DNA of 64,000 nucleotides, from contig CAVZZP010000002.1 in the NCBI GenBank assembly GCA_963779765.1, forward strand, positions 682,001 through 746,000, given 5' to 3'. The notes below the pieces were generated by a model that was not told where the DNA came from, made no database searches, and saw only the letters and a list, made by a program, of their open reading frames with translations. Shown piece after piece: positions 38,455 through 48,054 of this stretch. Every line of letters begins with the position of its first letter. Position 1 is the first letter of the stretch. The translations under genes and the position numbers were made by a program. The DNA comes from Silicimonas sp963779765. GTDB taxonomy: Bacteria; Pseudomonadota; Alphaproteobacteria; Rhodobacterales; Rhodobacteraceae.

Positions 38455-39028
38455 GTTCCCCGTCCGCAAGATGCACGTCGTCCTGGAAGAGATCCGCCAC
38501 GACGGCGGGCCGCCGCCCGAGACGCCGCGCCGTCTGGGCGCAATCCTCGCCTGCGTACGCAACCCCTTCGCGGGTCGCCATGACCCGCATCTTCAGGACG
38601 CGATGGATGACCTGAAGCCGCTCGGCCACGAGATGAGCGAGCGCCTGATCGCAGCTTTGGGCGGCAAGGAAGCCATCGACGGCTACGGCAAGGGCGCCAT
38701 CGTCGGTTCGGCTGGCGAACTGGAACATGGCGCGCTTTGGCACGTCCCCGGCGGCTACGCGATGCGCGGGCTTCTCAACGAATCCAAGGCCATCGTTCCG
38801 TCCTGCATGAAGAAAGGCGGCGTCGGCACGCGCCTCGATATCCCGCTTGGCCACATCAACGCCGCCTATGTCCGCTCTCACTTCGACGGGATCGAGGTCG
38901 GGCTGTCCGATGGACCTGCGCCCGACGAGATCGTCTTCGCTCTCGCCATGTCCTGCGGCGGCCGCGTTCATTCGCGAATGGGCGGGCTCGAGGCCTGGGA
39001 CGTCAAGGGCGAGGACGGCCTCCGCTGA
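38447..39028 (+). CDS. 'Amino acid synthesis' family protein (DUF1185)
   Basis: A 193-residue protein matching the AA_synth/DUF1185 family: VRKMHVVLEEIRHDGG at the start, ILACVRNPFAGRH, GKGAIVGSAGELEHGALWH, and GGRVHSRMGG near the end. The family name is misleading, no enzymatic activity is established, and its members are repeatedly found with hnr-like and UPF0280 genes. The likely general-base or metal residues are not obvious. It is the last gene of the operon and ends six bases from the convergent dctM stop. Confidence 0.85.
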   Translation: MPEFPVRKMHVVLEEIRHDGGPPPETPRRLGAILACVRNPFAGRHDPHLQDAMDDLKPLGHEMSERLIAALGGKEAIDGYGKGAIVGSAGELEHGALWHVPGGYAMRGLLNESKAIVPSCMKKGGVGTRLDIPLGHINAAYVRSHFDGIEVGLSDGPAPDEIVFALAMSCGGRVHSRMGGLEAWDVKGEDGLR

Positions 39029-39034
39029 GACACC

Positions 39035-40390
39035 TCAGCCCGACAGCACCGACGGCAGCCAAAGCGTCAGTGCGGGGAAGGCGACCAGCACCGACACGCG
39101 CACAAGTTCGGCCAGGAAGAACGGCATCACGCCCTTGAACGTCTCGGACATCGGAATGTCCTTGGCGAGCGCCGAGATGACGAAGACGTTCATGCCTACG
39201 GGCGGCGTGATGAGCCCCAGCTCCACGACGATCAGGGCAAGGATGCCGAACCAGATCTTCAGATCCTCGGTCGACATGCCGAAACCCGCGCCCTCGGCCG
39301 GCTGGTAGAGGCCGCCGTTCAACTCGATCAGCACCGGCCAGAAGAACGGCACGACGAGAAGGATCATCGAGAGCGAGTCCATCAGGCAGCCCAGCAGGAT
39401 CAGCGCGACGAGAAGGATGACCATGACCGTCATCGGCGCATACCCGGACTGGAGGATCCATTCCGCCGTGGCCTGCGGCAGGCCGATGCGGCTCATCAGG
39501 ATCTTCATCAGTTCCGCACCGAACAGGATCAGGTAGATCATGCCCGTGGTGCCTGCCGTCTCCTTCAGCGAGTCCTTTATGGCCTCCCACCCGATGGTGC
39601 GCTTGACGATCCCGTAAAGCCAGACGAGCACGACGCCCACGGATGCGGCCGGCGTCGGATTGAAATACCCGCCGTAGATGCCGCCGAGGACGATGCCGAA
39701 GATCACCATGACCGGGATCAGGCCAAGCGTCGCCGCGCGAAACTCGGCCCGGTCGACGCCGTCGTGCGCCGGGACCGGACTCGGGCCAGATCGTGACGTA
39801 GATGGCGATTGTCAGGATGAAGAGGACGACCGCCAGAAGGCCGGGGATCATCGCCGCCGCGAACATCGTGACGACGTTGGCTTCGACGATGATGGCGTAG
39901 ATGATGAGGACGACCGACGGCGGGATCAGGATGCCCAGAACCCCTCCCGCGGCCAGCGAACCCGTGGCGAGAGCGCCCGAGTACCGATAACGCGCCAGTT
40001 CGGGCAGCGCGACACGGCCCATGGTCGAGGCGGTGGCAAGGGACGACCCGCAGACCGCGCCGAAGCCCGCACATCCGGCGATGGCGGCCATCGCCGTTCC
40101 GCCCCGCATCCATCCGAGCCAGGCGTTGGCACCCCGGAACAGGTCCTGGCTCAGACCGGCCCGGGACGCGAGCGCGCCCATCAGGACGAACATGGGAACG
40201 ACGGACAGACCGTAATTCGAGAAATCCCCCAGCCGAGCGTCTTCATCTGGCTGAGGAGGATCGGCAAACCATTGACCATGACGATGCCGACGCCGCCCAC
40301 GAGGATCATGGCATAGGCGATCGGAATACGGATTGCGATCAGCAGGACAAGGACGACGAGGGCCGCGACGCCAAGGGTGATGGGGTCCAT
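39035..40390 (-). CDS. dctM: TRAP transporter large permease DctM, two frameshifts
   Basis: A ~451-residue, twelve-segment permease of a TRAP importer. LGILIPPSVVLIIYAII, FAAAMIPGLLAVVLF, GTTGMIYLILFGAELM and LITPPVGMNVFVISAL are DctM landmarks. Two indels: one G missing from a coding-strand G-run at 40226-40230 (GWGDFSNYGLSVVPMF restored), and one extra base near 39775-39782 (between WPE and VPAHDGVD). Because one is minus and one plus, the total length is still a multiple of three. Start ATG at 40390 overlaps the DctQ stop (TGATG). Confidence 0.88.
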
Positions 40391-40905
40391 CAGGCCCTCT
40401 TTCGCGACATGGCGTGAACGGACTCGATCAGCGACGCGGCGCTTGCGACGACGAGAAGGACAAGCGAGACGAGGCATCCCGCATAGGCGAGCCAGAGCGG
40501 AATCTGAAGCGTTGCGGTCGTGGCGTCATAGGTCTTCTGGTCGATCATCCCGGCATACATGCGCCAGACGAGAAGGGCTCCGAAGCCCAGCGCGATGATG
40601 GCACCCAGAAGCGAAAAAAGCGAAAGCCAGAAACGCGAGGCACGCGCGGTGAAGATGTCCGCCGTGACGTTCAGGTCGGCGATCTGGCAATAGGGCAGAA
40701 AGGCGAAGGCCGCGATCGCGACGCCCACCTCGGTCATCTCGAAGTCGCCGACGAAGGACCTGTTCAGGACCGCGAAGCTGACGACCGAAGCCACGTTCAT
40801 CAGCGCGACGGCCAGAAGAACGAGGCCGCCCAGGATGGCCCAGGCGGTCGAGACGCGAAGGACGAGGCCGTGAAGCCTCGTCCTGGATGCGTGCGATGCA
40901 CTCAT
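40390..40905 (-). CDS. dctQ: TRAP transporter small permease DctQ
   Basis: A 171-residue protein with four membrane segments, the DctQ layout. GDFEMTEVGVAIAAFAFLPY is the conserved loop between segments 2 and 3. Its ATG at 40905 is directly after the DctP stop (one-base gap), and its stop overlaps the DctM start. It bridges DctM in the TRAP complex. Confidence 0.85.
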   Translation of the reverse strand: MSASHASRTRLHGLVLRVSTAWAILGGLVLLAVALMNVASVVSFAVLNRSFVGDFEMTEVGVAIAAFAFLPYCQIADLNVTADIFTARASRFWLSLFSLLGAIIALGFGALLVWRMYAGMIDQKTYDATTATLQIPLWLAYAGCLVSLVLLVVASAASLIESVHAMSRKRA

Positions 40906-40906
40906 C

Positions 40907-41944
40907 TTACTGCGAGTTGGCCGCGACTGCGTCCTTGGCCGCCTGCACGAGAGCGGCGCCGTCCAGACCCTTGGCCGAAACCTCGTCGATCCAGCGCTGC
41001 TGCACGGGCTCGAGCGTGTCGAGGAAGACCTGCGTCTCTTCCGGCGTCAGCGTGACGTGGGTCTTGCCGTTGTCGGTCGCCATCTTGATGCCGAAGTCGT
41101 CGCCTGCGCGCCAGGCGTCGGCAACCTGCGCCCACCAGTCGCGTCCGGACGCATCGCTGAACGCCTTCTGGATGTCCTCGGGCAGGCTATCCCAGCGGGT
41201 CTTGTTCATCGAGACCTGGAAGGTGGTGGTGCCGAACCGGGTCTGGTCCGCGCCCTCGATGAAATAGTCGATCTGCTCGAAAAGCTTCAGCGGCGGGATG
41301 ATCTCCCACGGCAGAAGCGTGGCTTCCGCGACCTTCTTCGACAGCGCGGCGGGCACTTCCGGCACAGGCATGGCGATCGGCGACGCGCCAAGCGCCTCGA
41401 TCACCCAGGCGCCGGTGCGCGACGGGATACGGATTTTCATGCCCGCAAGCTCGGCCGGGGAATGAACCTCCTTGTCGACGGTCATCAGCGCCTGGCCCGC
41501 ATGGACGTGCAGCCACATGACCTCGAGACCCTGGTAGTCGTCCTTCAGGCTTTCCTCGAACATGTCGTACATGGCGAGGTTGGTGGCCTTGATGTCGTTG
41601 ACGAAGACGCCCGGAAGCTCGAACACCTCGGTGCGGGGAAATTGCCCGGGGGTGTAGCCGTTCACGGTCCAGATCAGGTCGACGACACCGTCGCGGGCCT
41701 GCTGGACCAGTTCGGGCGGGGTGCCGCCGAGCGACATCGCCGGATAGATCTCGATCTTCACCCGGCCGCCAGAGTTCTCCTCGACCTGTTTGGCCCAGGG
41801 CTCCAGCATATTGGTCTGCGCCGGCGCCTTGGCGCCCAGCAGGTGGTGCAGCTTGAAAGTGAACTCCTGCGCCGAGGCCGTGCCGGCCAGGCCGACGGCA
41901 GCCGCAGTCGCGACGAGAGCACCGAACAGAGTGCGACGTTTCAT
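40907..41944 (-). CDS. dctP: TRAP transporter substrate-binding protein DctP
   Basis: A 345-residue periplasmic protein with a Sec signal (residues 1-25, cut after ASA). The DctP fold is shown by LHHLLGAKAPAQTNMLEPW, GGRVKIEIYPAMSLGG, and the substrate carboxylate-binding arginine region AGMKIRIPSRTGAW. TRAP binding proteins almost always carry acidic ligands, so the cargo of this system should be a carboxylate. It leads the operon dctP-dctQ-dctM. iorB ends 138 bases upstream on the same strand. Confidence 0.91.
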   Translation of the reverse strand: MKRRTLFGALVATAAAVGLAGTASAQEFTFKLHHLLGAKAPAQTNMLEPWAKQVEENSGGRVKIEIYPAMSLGGTPPELVQQARDGVVDLIWTVNGYTPGQFPRTEVFELPGVFVNDIKATNLAMYDMFEESLKDDYQGLEVMWLHVHAGQALMTVDKEVHSPAELAGMKIRIPSRTGAWVIEALGASPIAMPVPEVPAALSKKVAEATLLPWEIIPPLKLFEQIDYFIEGADQTRFGTTTFQVSMNKTRWDSLPEDIQKAFSDASGRDWWAQVADAWRAGDDFGIKMATDNGKTHVTLTPEETQVFLDTLEPVQQRWIDEVSAKGLDGAALVQAAKDAVAANSQ

Positions 41945-42082
41945 TGTTATTCCTCCCAGTTCAACCGATCGGCTTCACGCCGTATCGTTCAAGTGTAGCG
42001 GTAGAGACCGCCGTCAGATAGCGCCAATCCGAATGCCGGAGAAGGTATTCAGCCCGGCTTGAGACTTGGCGCGCCGTGGAAA

Positions 42083-43567
42083 TCAAGCGGTGGCGCCTCC
42101 CCCGGTATGGGCGAGATACGCGTCGAGTGCGGCGTGTGTGTCGTCCGCCATGGCGGCGGCGATGGCAGCCCGCAGACGGTCGGCATGATCCGCACCGAAA
42201 CCCGCAGACTTGGCCGGCCCGACGATCTGCGCGCGGATCAGGCGATAGGCGCGAAGCCCGCGCAAAGCGGTATCGGAATAACCTTTCCGCACGCGCGGCA
42301 ACTCGGCCAGGGCCTCGGCGAAAGCAGGATCCTGCTGCAGCGCCAAGACCATCGTGTCGATCCAGTCGGCGATCTCGTCCTGCTCCTCGGCATACCGCAA
42401 CGAGCCTTTCCGGAACCGCCCGATCCAGGCCACCGCGCGAAGAAGGCGGAAGCCCAGCGGTCCGGTGGAACGCACGTATCGCCCCTTGCCGAGAAACGGC
42501 AGGCTACGTCCCGCTTCCGCCCGCGCGCGCAGGCGACGCCCCATCCCCGCCGGAAGGACGTCCGCGATCTCCTCCAGCCGAGGCTTGAGGTATTCGGTCA
42601 CCGACAGGTGCTGGCCCGGCGTCAGCTGAACCTCGGCCCGGATCCGGTCGAAGCGCTCGCGCCGCGTCTTCAGGTCCGCGACACGCGATATGTCCTCGTA
42701 GCACATCCAGAGCGCCAGACGCCGCCCGGCCTCGGACAGCGCATGACGGGACGCCTGATCGTCTCCAGCCGCCTTCGAAAGCTCTGCAAGACGTTCGAGG
42801 TAAAGGTCCGCATATGACGTGTCCTGGTAGTCGGCGCACCGTGCTTGCCCGAGTGCCGCGACGCCGCGCAAGTGGTCGGGCAGGTGCTTGACGCCCTCAG
42901 CCTCGTCCTCCGTCAGAGATCCGACCGCGTCGGCACCCTTGTCGACGTCCTCCGAGACCCCGGCCGCCTCGCCAAGCCCCGCCGCCTTGTCGAACCCCGC
43001 AAGACTCGCCCGGCCTTCCACGACCGCGCGCGAGGCCTCGACGGACCAGGGCAGCGAGCGTGCCGCCGCGCCGAAAAGGACGGCGCTGATGTAGGTTCCC
43101 TCGGCCTCGGCGATGGCGGTGAAATCGCGGAGGTCCGCATCCTTGGACAAGGCTTTCGCCGCGCCGATCACCCGGTCCGAAGGATAGCGCCCATCGCCAA
43201 GATGAATCTTCTCCGCCGTCGTGAAGGTCCGCCCCGTGGAAGCGATCAGCGTCGTCAGCCCCGGCGAGACGTATCCCGTCTCGAGCGCGCGCCCTGCCTC
43301 GGCGAGTTCGCTTGCAATCAAAAGGTCGACGCGGCCCGGCATGGGCACGAGGTTGAAGACAGGGCGCGTCCCCGCGTCCGCGACCTCGATGTAGTAGGTC
43401 GTCGACCCCGTCCGCTGTGCCACGCCGGGAACGCTCGTCGCCTGCACCGGACGACCGGCGGCGCGCGCGGCCGCGACGATCCAGTTCATCAATACGCCTC
43501 CGCCCTCGCCGCCAAGAGCGTAGATCAGGATCCGCAGGGGCGCCTTCACCTCGGTCATCGCGTTCAT
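42083..43567 (-). CDS. iorB: Indolepyruvate ferredoxin oxidoreductase beta-type subunit (IorB-like, extended)
   Basis: A 494-residue protein. The N-terminal ~200 residues are the pyruvate-ferredoxin oxidoreductase gamma-type domain: LIYALGGEGGGVLMNWIV and SVPGVAQRTGSTTYYIE. A ~270-residue C-terminal extension (like DUF6537) follows. It pairs with IorA and would oxidise aryl-pyruvates to aryl-acyl-CoA, reducing ferredoxin. ATG at 43567 overlaps the iorA stop (ATGA). The final C-terminal residues THTGGGATA are ordinary. It lies 138 bases before the dctP gene. Confidence 0.86.
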   Translation of the reverse strand: MNAMTEVKAPLRILIYALGGEGGGVLMNWIVAAARAAGRPVQATSVPGVAQRTGSTTYYIEVADAGTRPVFNLVPMPGRVDLLIASELAEAGRALETGYVSPGLTTLIASTGRTFTTAEKIHLGDGRYPSDRVIGAAKALSKDADLRDFTAIAEAEGTYISAVLFGAAARSLPWSVEASRAVVEGRASLAGFDKAAGLGEAAGVSEDVDKGADAVGSLTEDEAEGVKHLPDHLRGVAALGQARCADYQDTSYADLYLERLAELSKAAGDDQASRHALSEAGRRLALWMCYEDISRVADLKTRRERFDRIRAEVQLTPGQHLSVTEYLKPRLEEIADVLPAGMGRRLRARAEAGRSLPFLGKGRYVRSTGPLGFRLLRAVAWIGRFRKGSLRYAEEQDEIADWIDTMVLALQQDPAFAEALAELPRVRKGYSDTALRGLRAYRLIRAQIVGPAKSAGFGADHADRLRAAIAAAMADDTHAALDAYLAHTGGGATA

Positions 43568-45706
43568 GCGGGCACCCCCGCAAGCCGACCGAACCGCGTT
43601 CTCAGGCGATCCCACCAAGACGGGTTCGACACGATGTCGGCCCGCCAGAACGACGGACACAGCGTCGCCGCATGGGCGTTCTCGCCGCAAAGCCCGCAGC
43701 CGACGCAGCCGTTCGTCACATGCGCCACGGGGTCCGTCTTCAGCGGGTCCGACGACGCCTTGACCGTCAGCGTCGGGCAACCCGAGAGCCGGATGCACGA
43801 ATGATCGCCCGTGCAGGTGTCCTCGTCGACGCCGAAGCGCGTGCGCATCACGCGCTCGCCCCGCTTCAGCGCCTCTGCGCGCAGAGGCCGGACGCGGCGC
43901 TGACGTTCAAGCTGACACTCACCTTCGGCCACGATGACCTTCAGGCCCTTGAACGGGCTCCGGAAGGCGTCGATCAACGTCTTCCTCATTTCGCCCACAC
44001 GATAGGTGTGGACGGTGCGCTGCCACTTTACGCCGACGCCCTTCAGCGCCTCCTCGATTGTGCGGTCGTCGCCCGTCGCACTCTTTTCCGCTGCTTCAAG
44101 CTTTTCGGCCTGCGACGGCGACGAGACAAGTTCCTGCGTGCCCGTGGCCGAGGTATAGCCGTTCTTCATGATGACAAGGACGCCGTCGCCGCCGTTCAGA
44201 AGCCGCGATGTGACGCCCGAGAGAAGTCCGTTGTGCCAGAAGCCCCCGTCGCCCATCACGGCCAGGGGCGGCCTCTCCTGAAACGACGAGACACCGGCGT
44301 TGGAGGCAAGGCTCATCCCGTATCCGAGGATCGAGTTACCAAAGTTGAAAGGCGCGAAGGTCGCAAGCGCATGGCATCCGATGTCGGCCGAGTAATGGAC
44401 CTTGCCGATGTCCTTTTCCGCCAGCTTCAGCGCCGCGAAGAAGGGCCGCTCGGGACAGCCCGTGCAGAAACCCGGCGGACGCGGCGGGATCGGCTGTTCG
44501 AGGAGCGCGCGCGCCTGCGCCTTCAGATCCGCGACTTCTTCGGCATAGGCCGCATCGGCGACCCGGTTCGACAAGGCAGGGATGTGATCGCGCAGGAACC
44601 CGGCCACGCCGGCCAGGATATCCTCCGAACGGTATTCGCCCGTCATCGGCAAGCGATCCTTGCCCGACAGCTTCACCTGAAGATCCGCGCGCCGCAGGAT
44701 CGTGCCGACCTCGTGCTCGATGTATTCGGGCTGGCCTTCCTCGACGACCAGCAGCGCCGACTTGCCTTCCGCGAAGCCCGTGATCTCCTCGGGCACCAGC
44801 GGATAGACGACGTTCAGCACCAGCATCGGGATCTCGGAATTGCCCTCGCCGTCGGCGAGGCCCAGTTCCTGCAAGCGTGCGGATCAGCGCGTTATAAATC
44901 CCGCCCTGGACGATCAGCCCGACCTCGCCGTGCCGGCCACCCCTGAGCTCGTTCAGCCCAGCCTCGCGGATGTATTTCCGCGCCGCAGGCATCCGCGTTT
45001 CGTACTTCCTCTTCTCATGGCTGAACGTCACAGGCGGATGCGCGAGGTGATCGTACTTGTGCGGCGCAGGCTCCTTCAGGACCTGCTTCATCGACACCTT
45101 CGGCGCCACGTTGTCCTTCGTCTCGAAACTCCCCTGGACGTGGCAGGCGCGGATCCGCATTTCCAGCATCACGGGTGTGTTCGAAGCCTCGGACAACAGG
45201 AAAGCGTGCTCGACGCAACGTACGATGGTCGGCAAGTCGGGGCGCGGGTCCATCAGCCAGATTGCGGACTTCATCGCATAGGCGTGGCTGCGCTCCTGGA
45301 TGACGCTCGCGCCTTCGCCGTAATCCTCGCCGATGACGATCAGTGCGCCCCCCATGACGCCGGGGGACGACAGGTTCGACAGCGCATCCGCCGCAACGTT
45401 GGTGCCGACGATCGACTTCCACGTCACTGCGCCGCGCACGGGATACATGATCGAAGCGCCCAGCATTGCCGCTGCACTCGCCTCATTGGTGCAGGGCTCG
45501 ACGTGGACGCCAAGTTCACCCATCAGTCCGCGGGCCTGCACCATCACGTCGATCAGGTGGGATACGGGCGCGCCCTGGTAGCCGCCGACGTAGGAGACGC
45601 CCGACTGAAGCAGCGCCTTGGTCACGGCAAGGATGCCTTCCCCGTGGAAGACATCGCCCTCCCCGAGGGAAAGCGTCTCGATTTCCCTGTCGAAGGATCG
45701 TTCCAA
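43564..45706 (-). CDS. iorA: Indolepyruvate ferredoxin oxidoreductase alpha subunit IorA, frameshifted
   Basis: A ~713-residue TPP-dependent subunit. It has the pyrimidine-domain N terminus (GGYQGAPVSHLIDVM), a TPP-binding region MGDGGFWHNGLLSGV, and a C-terminal ferredoxin-like part whose first cluster is CTGDHSCIRLSGC and second CVGCGLCGENAHAATLC. One extra base at 44873-44874 breaks the frame between NALIRTL and QELGLADGEG. Start ATG at 45706. The enzyme decarboxylates indolepyruvate and related aryl-pyruvates to aryl-acetyl-CoA with ferredoxin as acceptor; it runs in reverse only under strong reduction. Confidence 0.88.
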
Positions 45707-45833
45707 GCGAACCTCCCCATTCGCACGTTAGTTGACTGTGACAACGATCATGGAGTGAAGCAAGTGGCAATCCCGTGATACGCCCCCCGAAGGGGGTTGA
45801 CCACAGCGGAAGCGCCAGTCAAAGCACGGCCCC

Positions 45834-46478
45834 ATGACGCGCATCGCCCTCATCACCGGAGCTTCGCGCGGCCTCGGCGCGGCCTTGGCCGAGGCGCTGG
45901 CCCCTGAGCATCACATCGTCGCCGTCGCGCGCACCGTGGGCGCGCTCGAAGAGCTCGACGACCGCATCGCCGCGAAAGGCGGGGCTGCGACGCTTGCGCC
46001 GATGGACGTATCCCTCGTCCCCGCAATGGCCGAGCTTTGCCGGTCGATCCACGACCGCTGGGGCCACATCGACCTCTGGGTCCACGCCGCGGTCCATGTG
46101 GCGCCCCTTGCCCCGGCCGATCATGTCGACGCCAAGGACATGCAGAAGTCCGTCGCGGTCAACGTCACGGCGACCGCCACCCTCATTCCCTTCGTGGCAC
46201 CCCTCCTGCGCGCCGCGCCGGACGGCGGTACGGCGGTCTTCTTCGACGATCCGCGCGCGGGGCAGAAGTTCTTCGGCGCATACGGCGCCACCAAGGCCGC
46301 CCAGATCGCGCTGGCGCGAAGCTGGCAGGCCGAGGCCACCTCCGCCGGCCCGCGCGTCGTCGTCGCCTCGCCGCCGCCTATGCCGACCGCGACCCGTGCG
46401 CGTTTCTTCCCGGGAGAGGACCGCGCGTCGCTGACACAGCCCGCCGACGTGGCCCGCGCCATCCTCGCGCAGCTCTGA
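45834..46478 (+). CDS. SDR-family short-chain dehydrogenase/reductase
   Basis: A 214-residue Rossmann protein with TGASRGLGAALAEAL (nucleotide loop, residues 8-22) and a YGATK catalytic pair. The usual catalytic serine before the Tyr-Lys pair is replaced: the segment reads FFDDPRAGQKFFGAYGATK, with Asp where YciK-type SDRs have Ser-Ser. The enzyme may be inactive or use another residue. The gene is divergent to iorA by 127 bases and has no obvious pathway partner; it may be monocistronic. Confidence 0.8.
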   Translation: MTRIALITGASRGLGAALAEALAPEHHIVAVARTVGALEELDDRIAAKGGAATLAPMDVSLVPAMAELCRSIHDRWGHIDLWVHAAVHVAPLAPADHVDAKDMQKSVAVNVTATATLIPFVAPLLRAAPDGGTAVFFDDPRAGQKFFGAYGATKAAQIALARSWQAEATSAGPRVVVASPPPMPTATRARFFPGEDRASLTQPADVARAILAQL

Positions 46479-46574
46479 CGCTTCATCTTGCCTGAAATAC
46501 GCAAGGTCCCGACCTTGCCCCCCAGTGCCCCCTCGCCTAATCAGGGGCTGACAGGCTCAAGGGGCGCGGAAAAC

Positions 46575-47363
46575 ATGCGCATTCTCATCACGAACGACGA
46601 CGGCATCAACGCTCCGGGGCTCGAGACCCTCGCGGCCATCGCGCAGGAGGTCGCAGGCCCCGAGGGCGAGGTCTGGACCGTCGCGCCCGCGTTCGAGCAG
46701 TCGGGCGTCGGGCACTGCATCAGCTACACCCATCCCACGATGCTCTCGAAGTTCGGCGAGCGCCGCTATGCCGCCGAGGGCTCGCCCGCCGACTGCGTCC
46801 TCGCGGGCATCCACGAGGTGCTGAAGGACACGAAGCCGGACCTGATCCTGTCCGGCGTCAACCGGGGCAACAACGCGGCCGAGAACGTGCTCTATTCCGG
46901 CACCATCGGCGGCGCGATGGAAGGGGCGCTTCAGGGCATACCCTCCATCGCCCTGTCGCAGTTCTACGGACCCGGCAACGCCTCCCTCGACAACCCCTTC
47001 GAGTCCGCCGACGTTCACGGCGTGCGGACCATCCGCGCGATCCTCGATCACGGCATATGGGAGACGCGCGGCTACCAGGTCTTCTACAACGTCAACTTCC
47101 CGCCCTGCCCCGCCGATGAGACGCAGGGCATCCGCGTCACGACGCAAGGCTGGCGCGACAATACGACGATGGGCGTCGAGCCCCACCTGTCCCCCTCGGG
47201 CCGTATGTTCCTCTGGGTGCGCGGCGGACCCCAGCACCACCCGACGGGCGAAGGCACCGACGTCACCGCCAACATCGACGGCTACATCTCGGTCACGCCG
47301 CTGCGCGCCGACCTGACGGCCTACGACCTGATCGCCGACCTTCGCGGCCGGCTTGACGGATGA
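46575..47363 (+). CDS. surE: 5'/3'-nucleotidase SurE
   Basis: A 262-residue metal-dependent phosphatase of nucleoside monophosphates. The metal site ILITNDDGINAPG (Asp-Asp at residues ~8-9) and SGVNRGNNAAENVLYSGTIGGAMEG are present. ATG at 46575 gives the normal N terminus MRILITNDDG. It overlaps pcm by four bases (ATGA). The surE-pcm-nlpD order is common in alphaproteobacteria and connects stationary-phase survival and protein repair. Confidence 0.95.
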   Translation: MRILITNDDGINAPGLETLAAIAQEVAGPEGEVWTVAPAFEQSGVGHCISYTHPTMLSKFGERRYAAEGSPADCVLAGIHEVLKDTKPDLILSGVNRGNNAAENVLYSGTIGGAMEGALQGIPSIALSQFYGPGNASLDNPFESADVHGVRTIRAILDHGIWETRGYQVFYNVNFPPCPADETQGIRVTTQGWRDNTTMGVEPHLSPSGRMFLWVRGGPQHHPTGEGTDVTANIDGYISVTPLRADLTAYDLIADLRGRLDG

Positions 47364-47998
47364 TGACCGACGAGCAGCGGATGCAGCTCGTCTTTGCCCT
47401 GCGGCAAAAGGGCGTCCGCGACACGCGCGTGCTTGAAGCGATGGAAAAGATCGACCGGGGCGCCTTCGTGAAGGGTGTCTTCTCGGACCGCGCCTACGAG
47501 GACATGCCGCTGCCGATCGCCTGCGGCCAGACCATCAGCCAGCCCTCGGTCGTCGGCCTGATGACCCAGGCCCTGAAGGTCGAGCCGCGTCACAAGGTCC
47601 TCGAGATCGGCACCGGCTCCGGCTACCAGGCGGCGATCCTGTCGCTTCTGGCGCGCAGGGTCTATACCGTCGACCGGCACAAGCGGCTGGTGGCCGAGGC
47701 GCAGGAGGTCTTCAACAGCCTCGGACTGGTCAACATCACGGCCTTTCCAGCCGACGGGACGCGCGGGCTCGAGGATCAGGCGCCCTTCGACCGCATCATG
47801 ATCACGGCCGCCGCCGAGGATCCGCCCGCTCCCTTGTTGGCAGAGTTGAAAACTGGCGGTATCATGGTACTGCCGGTTGGACAGTCGGATGCCGTGCAGG
47901 CGCTGATAAAGGTGACCCGGACCGAGACGGGCTTCGAGTACGAGGAGCTTCGGCAGGTGCGGTTCGTCCCCCTCGTCGAGGGCATGGGGCCGGAATGA
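47360..47998 (+). CDS. pcm: Protein-L-isoaspartate O-methyltransferase
   Basis: A 212-residue SAM-dependent repair methyltransferase. Motif I is VLEIGTGSGYQAAILSLLA, post-motif I VDRHKRLVAEAQE, and the target-peptide region GQTISQPSVVGLMTQAL lies before it; D-x-x-x-F loop FPADGTRGLEDQAPFDRI is also present. ATG at 47360 overlaps the surE stop. All motifs needed for activity are kept. Confidence 0.95.
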   Translation: MMTDEQRMQLVFALRQKGVRDTRVLEAMEKIDRGAFVKGVFSDRAYEDMPLPIACGQTISQPSVVGLMTQALKVEPRHKVLEIGTGSGYQAAILSLLARRVYTVDRHKRLVAEAQEVFNSLGLVNITAFPADGTRGLEDQAPFDRIMITAAAEDPPAPLLAELKTGGIMVLPVGQSDAVQALIKVTRTETGFEYEELRQVRFVPLVEGMGPE

Positions 47999-48054
47999 CG
48001 GCCGGTACGAAGGGACCCCGCAAGAGGGCCCGAGTGGTGGTGAGGAGCGAGCAT

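Noticed and set aside
45783..45796. C-run/G-run hairpin upstream of the SDR gene as a terminator
   Set aside because: It lies in the divergent promoter gap and has no T-run on either strand.
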